DNA of 41,607 nt from positions 1 to 41,607 of IMG/VR virus record IMGVR_UViG_3300037087_000453; one strand, given 5' to 3'. Position numbers and translations under genes: made by a program. The stretch's first letter is position 1; the number at the start of each line of letters is the position of its first letter. Positions 34,417 to 41,607 of the stretch are shown piece by piece. Source of the DNA: a virus. Below the pieces are notes generated by a model. The model was not told the DNA's origin. It saw nothing but the letters and a program-made list of their open reading frames with translations, and made no database searches.

Positions 34417-36171
34417 TTAAGCTGACATATACCAGCCTGAGAACTCCAATGCGCTCGTATTAGAAAAGTTTGTATCTTGTAGTTGTCCGGAACCTATATT
34501 CGATCCCTGTTCAAATATCAGAAATCTTAATGTTCCTGCTGCCATGAAACCAAATACGCTAGAATATCCAGCGTCAAGAGTGATTGCTGCATCCAAATTG
34601 ACAGCTATATTTGCAGGAAACGTAGAATCACAAGCAGGAAATAACAGGCTTGAATTAATTGTTGCTCCGCCTGTTGAAATTCCTTTTGAGGTTAAAATAA
34701 TTTGCCCGTAAACATAAACCATTTTACCGATTTGAGTGATTGTTCCAAATGTTGAACCAACATTATAAGTTATGCCTGTGGTTCCTCCTCCAAATGCTAT
34801 AAAGGGGGTAAAACTTTGTGTAATCCCTAATGTTTCGGTTACCAGTGTCAAAGTGTTTTGAATAACATTTGACGAACCATTAAAGACGAGAGAATTACCT
34901 TGTAGAGTACCATTTCCTATAATTGCACCCGTTGCATTGGAGCTTGAAAGTGTACAAAATTCTAACAAAGCAGAGGCAGGTGTTAAAATATTGATGCTAG
35001 AAGCAGTTCCAGAATTGAATATACAATTAGAAATTTGATTTAAACCTGACCCTCCAAGAGTATAAGTTTGATTTCCAGCTGAACTTTGTTGAGTCAATCC
35101 TACAAAATCAGAATTTACACTTACAAATGAAGCTGTTCCTGAAGTTGTGATCGCGAAAGCAATGCTTGAATTGTTTATAAGAATTTTTCCGGATGAATTC
35201 GTAGCAGGTGTCATATTGATATTATTCTGATTTAATGGAATCGTGACGCCGTTTGTGATTTTTGTAAATTCAAAAAATATAGCTGTATTGGTATTGGTTC
35301 CAGAGATATTAAAAAACTTTGAATTTGGATTTGAAATATCTCCTTCACAATACATTAATCGGACTGATGAATTAATGTTGTTATTTGTAAAATTAATACC
35401 TACTGCAGTTCCTTGGAAAACAATAGTGCATCTCATAAAGATCAAAACACATTGCACCACTCCTGAAACTGTAATCACTGATGAAGCACTTGAAAAAATT
35501 CTTAATCCTGAAAAAGTAGTAAATCCTTCAACTGAAAAAGTTATGGTTCCTGTCAAATCAACATATCCACCAAAATCGTCATTAAATGCAGCGATATTTA
35601 TTCCACCAATAAGAACTAAGTTTTCATCATAAATTCCAGGTAAAACAAGGATTGTGTCGCCAGAACTTGAAGAATCAATTGCGCCCTGAATTGTGGTATT
35701 GGTTCCATTAATTCCCAATGGGTCTACAATCCATCGAGCAGGAGACATGGGATTGATGGCTATTGAATGGTTAGAAGGATCAGATACAACCGTTGAGAAA
35801 AAATTAGCAGGATTGGAAGTTGATTGTTCTCCAACTTGGCCTGTTAATTGAATATTTCCACTAGAATTTGGTTCAACAGTGCTTGAAGGAGTTATAGGAG
35901 TTGTATTGTCAGATAAAGTTAGAAAGTCTTGTCCAGCATTAAGCAAAATCCAAATAGCAAGAGATTGCCCTGTGACATTAGAAAAACCAGTTAGAATCCA
36001 TTCGCTTGTCTCAGAAAGATTTATCCATCTTTTCTTAACAGGATATTGAAAATCATAAGGAGTTGGATCACGAGTCTGAAAAATCGTGATGAAAGGATCG
36101 GAAGAACTAGTTCCAGTTCCTTGGGTATATCCTTCAACAGGATTTGGGCCATTGCTTTGGTTTGATGACAT
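34417..36171 (-). CDS. Tail fibre with beta-helix, anchor-sharing
   Basis: ATG 36171 is chosen (TAA-A-ATG coupling with the upstream gene). The N-terminus contains EGYTQGTGTS, QTRDPTPYDFQYPVKKRWIN and WILTGFSNVTGQS, an anchor also seen in the large fibre at 41.4 kb. Then comes a right-handed beta-helix start (TIQGAIDSSSSGDTILVLPG IYDENL, written here in two parts) and repeated strands. The C-terminus looks like a compact receptor-binding or trimerisation head. It probably forms one of several alternative fibres on the same baseplate site. Confidence 0.7.
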   Translation of the reverse strand: MSSNQSNGPNPVEGYTQGTGTSSSDPFITIFQTRDPTPYDFQYPVKKRWINLSETSEWILTGFSNVTGQSLAIWILLNAGQDFLTLSDNTTPITPSSTVEPNSSGNIQLTGQVGEQSTSNPANFFSTVVSDPSNHSIAINPMSPARWIVDPLGINGTNTTIQGAIDSSSSGDTILVLPGIYDENLVLIGGINIAAFNDDFGGYVDLTGTITFSVEGFTTFSGLRIFSSASSVITVSGVVQCVLIFMRCTIVFQGTAVGINFTNNNINSSVRLMYCEGDISNPNSKFFNISGTNTNTAIFFEFTKITNGVTIPLNQNNINMTPATNSSGKILINNSSIAFAITTSGTASFVSVNSDFVGLTQQSSAGNQTYTLGGSGLNQISNCIFNSGTASSINILTPASALLEFCTLSSSNATGAIIGNGTLQGNSLVFNGSSNVIQNTLTLVTETLGITQSFTPFIAFGGGTTGITYNVGSTFGTITQIGKMVYVYGQIILTSKGISTGGATINSSLLFPACDSTFPANIAVNLDAAITLDAGYSSVFGFMAAGTLRFLIFEQGSNIGSGQLQDTNFSNTSALEFSGWYMSA

Positions 36172-36172
36172 T

Positions 36173-37072
36173 TTATTGTACAATTCCGTAAAGAGAAAAT
36201 GTTCCTGTGGCTATATTTCCTGCACTACAAGATATTTTAAGGGCATTGACAACGATGCCAGTATTATAAACGCTTCCATTAACACATAATAATCCATCCA
36301 TTCTTGTATGCATTCCCATCATGGATGGATAATAACCAGACGTTAATTGATAAAATGTATATTCGCCAGGTGAACCAGTAGTTGCTGTATTAGCTACGCT
36401 AAGATTTAAAATAACTCCTGTAGTGGCAGAGAAACCAGTATTAAGTCCTGATGCATTGTTATAAGCACTATACATTTCATCTGAGAGATAACCAGTAGTT
36501 ATATAAGAACTACCTCCATTTGATGAATATTGAAGAAGTAAATTAACACTATTATTCGCAGGAACATAATTGCTTATAATTAATTTATAATTATTATAAG
36601 TCGTTGTGATTCCAGTTGTAAAAATAATGCTAGCAGAACCAGAAGCTGTCTGAGTTTGTATGAGAACTAAATTTCCGACTGCTGTTTTAGCTGTAAAACC
36701 AGGAACACCACTTGAATTTGTGGTGAGAACGCTACTATTTGCTGTTGCCAAAGGAGTGATAGCGTTATTACTTGAAGCAACAAGCAATTGGTTTGCACCA
36801 ATCGAAGTAGGATAAGTTGCAAATGTATTAACCCAATTTGTACCATTAGATGTAAGAATTGTTCCGACAGTTGAAGCAGTTGAAGGATAGGTAGCTGTTG
36901 ACCAAAGAGGATCTGCTGAAGCACCACCCGATTGAATAACTTGTCCAGAGGTTCCTGCTACCAATTGATTAACGGCTGCGGTTCCTTCTCCTACCAATAA
37001 TCCATGAAGAGTTAAGGTTGGCTGACCAGTTCCGCCTTTAGGTACGCTTAATGTTGCTGGGGTATAAGCCAT
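36173..37072 (-). CDS. Tail fibre with prophage-type N-terminus
   Basis: The 299-residue protein begins with SVPKGGTGQPTLTLHGLLVG and EGTAAVNQLVAG, a repeat motif widespread in phage fibres, followed by Thr/Ser/Ala-rich shaft repeats and a C-terminal globular region (from about 150; LLLQYSSNGGSSYI, YTFYQLTSGYYPSMMG). SD AAGGATACT precedes the ATG. It belongs to the fibre operon. Confidence 0.7.
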   Translation of the reverse strand: MAYTPATLSVPKGGTGQPTLTLHGLLVGEGTAAVNQLVAGTSGQVIQSGGASADPLWSTATYPSTASTVGTILTSNGTNWVNTFATYPTSIGANQLLVASSNNAITPLATANSSVLTTNSSGVPGFTAKTAVGNLVLIQTQTASGSASIIFTTGITTTYNNYKLIISNYVPANNSVNLLLQYSSNGGSSYITTGYLSDEMYSAYNNASGLNTGFSATTGVILNLSVANTATTGSPGEYTFYQLTSGYYPSMMGMHTRMDGLLCVNGSVYNTGIVVNALKISCSAGNIATGTFSLYGIVQ

Positions 37073-37079
37073 AGTATCC

Positions 37080-38168
37080 TTAAATTATGAAGAAATTGGT
37101 TCCATCGCAATAAAGTGTGATCGCTCCCAAATTAATATTGATCACGAACGTTGGAGAATTGTCTATATTGGCTCCATTTCCACTTACAGTAATGTTATTG
37201 GCGGCTGCCCCTCCGGTCTGATCTTTAATCGTCCATGTTTGACCAGCTACAAGAGCCGCATTTGGCATTGTGATAGTAGAAGGAGCTGAAGTATTCGTTT
37301 GGCCAATGATTGAGTCTGTATTCAGAACTTGGTAATTTCCATTCGCAGCAGTATATTTGCTAATCGATTGTCCTGTTCCAACTGTCACTGTGTTAAATAT
37401 TGGGCCTGGACGAGGGTTTGTAAGAGTATAATTGATATACCAAAGATCAGCATTAAATGTAGGATTTGTCCCTGTTAAGTTGATTGCAGTTACAAAAGGA
37501 GTAATAGGATTTGTAGGAATATTAGTGGTGATAGGAGTGCCGACAAGGACGTTATTGATGAAGAAAGAAACAGACGTTCCATCAGTGTTAATCAAAGCTG
37601 TTAAGGTCACAAAGTTTGTATTAGCAGCAACTGAAGTGTTAACGGTTGTTGTAACGCTATTTTTTGTACAATTGATTGTCCATTGACCGCCATTCACAGC
37701 ATTCGTATATTGAAAGTAAACTCCGTCTACATATGCATCCGTACTTGCTAAAAGAGTTGTTCCATCGGCTAAACCACAAGAGAAACGATAAGTATTTCCA
37801 CCAGAGGAAAGAGAAGACAATTGAACAACCCAAGAATTAGAAATTGCTCCACCGCCGGATGCAAAAGCTCCTGTGTCAGGTCCAGAATTTGACCCTTGTC
37901 TTAAAAAGATTCCCGAAGTTGCTCCCGGCGTAAAATTTTCAATTGCCATAATTCCGGGATTAGTATTTGTACCTGGTGTAGCAGATAAAAAACCTGAACC
38001 ATTAGCTTCCCAAGGCATTTTAGAAGAATGGGTATTATCTCCAAATGTAGAAACGAAATCATCAAATTCTTGTACATTTGCATTAGGCTGAAATGCGCTG
38101 ACAATCGATGTAACTGCACCACCGCCGCCGCCTCCTCCACTTCCGCCATTATAAAATACCTGTGACAT
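37080..38168 (-). CDS. Tail fibre with lectin-like middle domain
   Basis: The 362-residue protein opens with a Gly hinge (GGSGGGGGGGAV), then a beta-sandwich region resembling laminin-G/lectin folds (EFDDFVSTFGDN; YRFSCGLADGTTLL; VSFFINNVLVG), and a C-terminal domain frequent in phage fibres (YQVLNTDSIIG, TITMPNAALVAGQTWTIKDQ, LYCDGTNFFII). A role in receptor binding is likely. Confidence 0.7.
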   Translation of the reverse strand: MSQVFYNGGSGGGGGGGAVTSIVSAFQPNANVQEFDDFVSTFGDNTHSSKMPWEANGSGFLSATPGTNTNPGIMAIENFTPGATSGIFLRQGSNSGPDTGAFASGGGAISNSWVVQLSSLSSGGNTYRFSCGLADGTTLLASTDAYVDGVYFQYTNAVNGGQWTINCTKNSVTTTVNTSVAANTNFVTLTALINTDGTSVSFFINNVLVGTPITTNIPTNPITPFVTAINLTGTNPTFNADLWYINYTLTNPRPGPIFNTVTVGTGQSISKYTAANGNYQVLNTDSIIGQTNTSAPSTITMPNAALVAGQTWTIKDQTGGAAANNITVSGNGANIDNSPTFVININLGAITLYCDGTNFFII

Positions 38169-38174
38169 GAGCGC

Positions 38175-38519
38175 CTAGTTTGTTACAAGATATTGAGAGA
38201 CCAAATAGACTAATCCAACTCCAGCAGTAGCAGATTTACAAAAGATCTGAGTCCCTGCTGGAATTGCAGGAGTTGTAGCGGATGCAATCATGGCTTGGGT
38301 TTCATCATAGATCCAAGCGGATGTTGCAGGAAGAACATCATAATCATTGACACCATCAATCGAAACCGTGACAAGGACATTGCTATTATTTACCATCTTC
38401 AATTTATAAGATGGATATAGAAGAGCTGATCCAACTTTGAAATAAGTTGAAGAACTGGTCATTGTTGCAGTGTCCAATGACCTTAACAATTCCCACGTAA
38501 CACGATTTGTGAATGACAT
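38175..38519 (-). CDS. 114-residue beta-rich protein of the fibre block
   Basis: AGAGGTTTAA precedes the ATG. The protein looks like a single beta domain (LKMVNNSNVLVTVSIDGVND, LPATSAWIYDETQ, GTQIFCKSATAGVG), as in small fibre-associated or baseplate proteins. The family was not identified. Confidence 0.55.
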   Translation of the reverse strand: MSFTNRVTWELLRSLDTATMTSSSTYFKVGSALLYPSYKLKMVNNSNVLVTVSIDGVNDYDVLPATSAWIYDETQAMIASATTPAIPAGTQIFCKSATAGVGLVYLVSQYLVTN

Positions 38520-38741
38520 TTAAACCTCTGGTTTTATTTCATCTGTTACTGGCATAGCCTCAGATGCAGCTTTTGCTTGAGCTTCCATCTGTGCTTTGAT
38601 CTGATCTTCAATGACACCAACATATTTCTGAAATTGGAATATCGCTTCTTTAATATCATTCAAAGGCGAATCATTATCGCATAAAAATTGATAAGTCTTT
38701 TCGCCTACTTTTAGCTCTAATTTTGATATATTCTTTAGCAT
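38520..38741 (-). CDS. 73-residue coiled-coil protein of the fibre block
   Basis: AGGTGACTC precedes the ATG. A short strand pair (LELKVGEKTYQFLCDND) is followed by a long helix (IKEAIFQFQKYVGVIEDQIK ... AQAKAASEA). It may be a fibre chaperone or connector; the family was not recognised. Confidence 0.5.
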   Translation of the reverse strand: MLKNISKLELKVGEKTYQFLCDNDSPLNDIKEAIFQFQKYVGVIEDQIKAQMEAQAKAASEAMPVTDEIKPEV

Positions 38742-38756
38742 GAGTCACCTATGTTT

Positions 38757-38788
38757 AATGTTCAAATAATTTATATCGAATGAACATT
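38757..38788. terminator. Hairpin after the large fibre gene
   Basis: AATGTTCA and TGAACATT form an 8-bp stem around a 16-nt AT-rich loop, between the stop at 38803 and the next start at 38741. There is no good T tract, so this is a weak terminator or mRNA-end hairpin. Confidence 0.35.
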
Positions 38789-38802
38789 ATTATTGCAATG
38801 TC

Positions 38803-41385
38803 TTAAACAGGTCGAACAATAATATAAGCATAAGAGGAGACGTCAGCTGCTAAGACTGTTGCTGTCAGTACTCCAAGTGCTGTTACAGTAAAGCTAGTCG
38901 CATTGCTAATCGTATAGGATAATTCACCAAGTGCAGTCGATGCGTTTACAGCTGTTCTCGTTAAGAAGATCATATCGCCGGTTGCAATGTTTGTATTAGC
39001 AATTGTCTGAGTTCCAGCAGTCAATACACCTGTTCCTCTAAAGTCAGTTGCTGCACCACCTTTCCATTGGAGCATCTTAGCTGAAGTTGCAATGACTAAG
39101 TTACCGCCAGTTACGTTGACGTTTCCTGAACCAGCATTAAGAGTCGTTGTGGAAGTTGTATTGGTAGAACCTACGATCACAGTATTTGCCGCTGCCCCGT
39201 TGGCTATGGTCACTGCGTTAATTCCAGCGCCAGTCGCAATATTAACTGTGGCTCCTGCCGTTGTCGCATTAGCGATAGAAACAGTAGATGCACCAGCACC
39301 ATTTCCGATAAGGACAGAGGCAGTTCCTGATGAACTTCCAAGGGTAATAGCACCTGTTTGAGCCGTACCACCGATTAGGATTGTTCCAGTAGTTGCTGAT
39401 CCTCCAATTGCATAAGTTGAAGTAGCTGCACCACTAAGAACAAAGTTACCAGTTCCAACTCTTTGCGTAATACTTGACGCACCAGTTACAGAGCCGATCG
39501 TAATGACGTTTGCTCCAGCAGAAGTTGCTAGATTGACCGCATTTCCAGCAGTACCAACGTTTGCAATTGAAACTGTAGTTGCTCCGGCTCCCGCACCGAT
39601 TGCAACAATATTAGTTCCTGAAGAGCTACCTAAAGTGATTGTACCTGTTTGAGCAGTTCCACCGATTGTAAAAGTTCCGGTTGTAACAGATGGACCAAAT
39701 GCAAAAGTTGAAGCTGCATTACCATCTAAAGAGAAGTTACCAGTTCCTGCAAGTAGTGTTAAGGAAGAAGCACCATTATTTGATCCAATGGCAACAAGGT
39801 TGGCTCCTGCTCCTGTGGCTATATTAAGTGTTTTACCACCTGTAGAATTTGCCAGGTTAATTGTCTGGGCTCCTGTTCCTCCAAATAGAGTAGCTAAACC
39901 AGTTCCAGCAGCAGTTGACCCAATATTGAATGTACCTGTTGTCATTGCAGTACCGATATTGACAACACCAGCCACTTGAACGTTTGCGATCGAAACTGTA
40001 GTTGCTCCCGCGCCATTTCCAATTAGAATGCTGTTAGTTCCTGAAGAACTACCAAGAGTGAGGGTTCCAGTTTGAGCAGTACCACCAACCGTGATCGTTC
40101 CTGAGGTCATACCCGCGCCAACGTTAACAGCACCACCAACTTGAGCATTTGCTAGATTCAATGTGGTCGCTCCAGCTCCTCCGGCTATGGTCATCGTATT
40201 CGTTGCAGATGATGAACCTAATACTAGATTACCAGTCTGAGCAGTTCCGCCAAGTGTGATAGACCCTGTAGTCATCCCTGCGCCTACATTAACACCACCT
40301 CCAACTTGAACGTTTGCGATATTAAGTGTGGTTGCGCCAGCTCCTCCGGCAATCGTCATTGTGTTAGTTCCAGAAGAAGAACCAAGAACCATGTTACCTG
40401 TCATTGCGGTACCACCGATCGTGATTGTACCAGTTGTCATTCCTGCGCCGACATTAACCGCTCCGGCTGCTTGGCTATTGACTAGATTCAATGTGGTTGC
40501 CCCAGTTCCCGCACCAATGGCTATGATATTAGTTCCAGAAGATGAACCAAGCGTCATGGTTCCAGTCTGTGCTGTTCCACCGATAGTAATCGTGCCACTT
40601 GTGGTACTAGATCCTATTGCGTAAGTTGTAGTAGCTGCACCATTAAGAGTAAAGTTACCTGTTCCAGCTTGCAGTGCTAAAGATGCAGCGCCAGTTAATG
40701 AGCCAATCGTGACCAAGTTAGCTGCGGCATCATTAGCAATTCCAACTGTATTACCACCACCAGTCAAACTAAAGTTTCCTGCGCCTGTTGCAATAGTTAC
40801 TGCACCAGATGAACCACCGATCGTTGTGGCTGCGGTTCCTGTAGCATTAAGGCTAACAGTTCCAACTGCTGTTAAAGCGCCAATTGAAGCTGGTAAAACA
40901 CCATTAGCAAGGGCATAAGCCAAAGTACTTGGTGTTATTGCAACGTTTGTGCTAATAGTACCTGCGGCAGCTTCAGCATTTGTTGCTAATCTTACAATAC
41001 CAAATTGACCTGCATTTGTTGCTGGAGGAACTGCACCAACCACAACATTTGCAATAACAGTTGCAATATCGTTTGTTAAGGATACATAAGCTCCGGCTGG
41101 TGCATTACCATTTTGTAGCTCTGAAAGAGTGCTTGTCCAAACAATACCAGGATTCGTTGTAGAAGAAAGTTCGCCTTCAGGACTTGACCATGTAGCAGAA
41201 AGGATTCCACTTACCGCAGAAAGAGAAAGAAGGACATATTCACCTGTTCCTGAAAAGATCCATCGCTTACCAATAGGATAGCCGGTATCTGTTGAAGTAG
41301 GAGCTCTTGTTTGAATAACTGGTACTTCAACATTCTCTGGTCTTGATCCAAAACCTTGGGTATATAACATTCCGCCTGGCTGCAT
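38803..41385 (-). CDS. Giant repetitive tail fibre
   Basis: The 860-residue protein follows AAAAGGAGAATTTT. Residues 1-70 form an anchor (LYTQGFGSRPENVEVPVIQT; PIGKRWIF; EYVLLSLSAVSG) shared with the beta-helix fibre. About 180-750 is a shaft of Gly/Thr/Ala/Ser repeats with a unit of about 55 residues (GTITIGGTA, LGSSSGTN, IAGGAGATTLNIAN, VNVGAGMT). The C-terminal about 90 residues (WKGGAATDFRGTGVL to AYIIVRPV) are non-repetitive and probably bind the receptor or trimerise. It is the longest fibre and first of the block. Confidence 0.75.
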   Translation of the reverse strand: MQPGGMLYTQGFGSRPENVEVPVIQTRAPTSTDTGYPIGKRWIFSGTGEYVLLSLSAVSGILSATWSSPEGELSSTTNPGIVWTSTLSELQNGNAPAGAYVSLTNDIATVIANVVVGAVPPATNAGQFGIVRLATNAEAAAGTISTNVAITPSTLAYALANGVLPASIGALTAVGTVSLNATGTAATTIGGSSGAVTIATGAGNFSLTGGGNTVGIANDAAANLVTIGSLTGAASLALQAGTGNFTLNGAATTTYAIGSSTTSGTITIGGTAQTGTMTLGSSSGTNIIAIGAGTGATTLNLVNSQAAGAVNVGAGMTTGTITIGGTAMTGNMVLGSSSGTNTMTIAGGAGATTLNIANVQVGGGVNVGAGMTTGSITLGGTAQTGNLVLGSSSATNTMTIAGGAGATTLNLANAQVGGAVNVGAGMTSGTITVGGTAQTGTLTLGSSSGTNSILIGNGAGATTVSIANVQVAGVVNIGTAMTTGTFNIGSTAAGTGLATLFGGTGAQTINLANSTGGKTLNIATGAGANLVAIGSNNGASSLTLLAGTGNFSLDGNAASTFAFGPSVTTGTFTIGGTAQTGTITLGSSSGTNIVAIGAGAGATTVSIANVGTAGNAVNLATSAGANVITIGSVTGASSITQRVGTGNFVLSGAATSTYAIGGSATTGTILIGGTAQTGAITLGSSSGTASVLIGNGAGASTVSIANATTAGATVNIATGAGINAVTIANGAAANTVIVGSTNTTSTTTLNAGSGNVNVTGGNLVIATSAKMLQWKGGAATDFRGTGVLTAGTQTIANTNIATGDMIFLTRTAVNASTALGELSYTISNATSFTVTALGVLTATVLAADVSSYAYIIVRPV
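39240..40660 (-). repeat. Tandem 165-bp repeats encoding the fibre shaft
   Basis: The coding sequence contains serial, diverged copies of a unit of about 165 bp (55 codons), most regular between about 39960 and 40600. Copies differ mainly at synonymous or conservative sites, so the array has been diversified rather than freshly duplicated. Such arrays change fibre length by recombination. Confidence 0.7.
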
Positions 41386-41460
41386 AAAATTCTCCTTTTG
41401 AGGTAAACTTTAATGTAAGTCATTGGGATATAGTTGGATACAAAAATGTTTTCATAAACT

Positions 41461-41607
41461 CTTAAGTTGTTATGGTTTAAGAAAAAATCGACTCAAGAAT
41501 CATTATAAATTGTGGTTTTAAGCGGATTTCCGTATAATGGAATTATGAAAGAGAAAGAAATTAGATTCAGACTTCCGCTAGAACTCTATAAGAGATACAA
41601 GATTTTC
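41461..41607. repeat. Right copy of imperfect terminal direct repeat
   Basis: This copy contains the promoter, operator-like spacer and first about 20 codons of the RHH gene, all intact, ending where the window stops. Compared with bases 2-148 it has six substitutions, one of them silent in the coding part. The gap 41386-41460 between it and the fibre gene holds the fibre SD and no other gene. Confidence 0.9.

Noticed and set aside
39240-40660. Possible CRISPR array
   Set aside because: Repeats are long, coding and contiguous with the fibre shaft; there are no short direct repeats with unique spacers.
39092-40918. Long open frames on the plus strand opposite the fibre gene
   Set aside because: They are antisense shadows of the Gly/Thr/Ala repeat codons, without SDs, and give Val/Pro/Ala-rich nonsense.

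Overview
This window is an essentially complete tailed-phage genome of about 41.5 kb with podovirus-type virion genes. It is AT-rich by eye, densely coded, and most genes have Shine-Dalgarno (SD) sequences. The first about 147 bases recur at the right end with six differences, so the molecule is probably circular or circularly permuted and was opened beside a small ribbon-helix-helix (RHH) gene. The host is probably a Gram-negative bacterium, because the phage carries a signal-peptide outer-membrane beta-barrel gene; the genus cannot be read from the sequence. No integrase, DNA polymerase, RNA polymerase, endolysin or CRISPR array was recognised.

Late genes lie on the minus strand and, read from high to low coordinates, follow a P22-like order. 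They are small and large terminase (25.8-24.1 kb), portal (23.4-21.3 kb), a group of small proteins and a tRNA-like RNA (21.2-20.1 kb), scaffold and companions (15.9-15.0 kb), the outer-membrane protein, an N4-gp56-like capsid protein (13.5 kb), then head-tail adaptors, a gp10-like stabilisation protein and three ejection-type proteins (12.6-0.56 kb). A second minus-strand block (41.4-34.4 kb) holds tail-fibre genes, two of which share an N-terminal anchor.

Plus-strand cassettes interrupt this plan: 0.09-0.57 kb (RHH regulator and membrane peptides), 13.85-14.29 kb (two winged-helix proteins), 16.1-20.1 kb (about 18 small genes with overlapping stops and starts), 23.5-24.1 kb (zinc ribbon and a very acidic protein), 26.0-26.9 kb, and 31.8-34.4 kb (ERF annealing protein, YqaJ exonuclease, HNH protein, secreted protein). 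A minus-strand early operon at 31.6-26.9 kb carries a Cro-like regulator, a wHTH-HNH protein, a replication-type protein, a SpoVG-like protein, a RusA resolvase and many small proteins.

Three systems stand out. (1) Four exact copies of the 19-bp palindrome ATGTAAAGCGGATTTACAT, plus a degenerate copy inside the promoter of the leaderless RHH gene, all lie where transcription direction changes. This resembles a dispersed operator or stoperator system. (2) Two plus-strand early operons begin with the same structured RNA leader, with compensatory changes and an inserted base pair, starting at the predicted +1 of each promoter. This is a candidate put-like antitermination RNA or riboregulator. (3) A 121-nt tRNA-like RNA has perfect acceptor and T arms but an abnormal, enlarged centre. 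All coordinates come from reading the sequence by hand; functional names rest on motif recognition, not on database searches.
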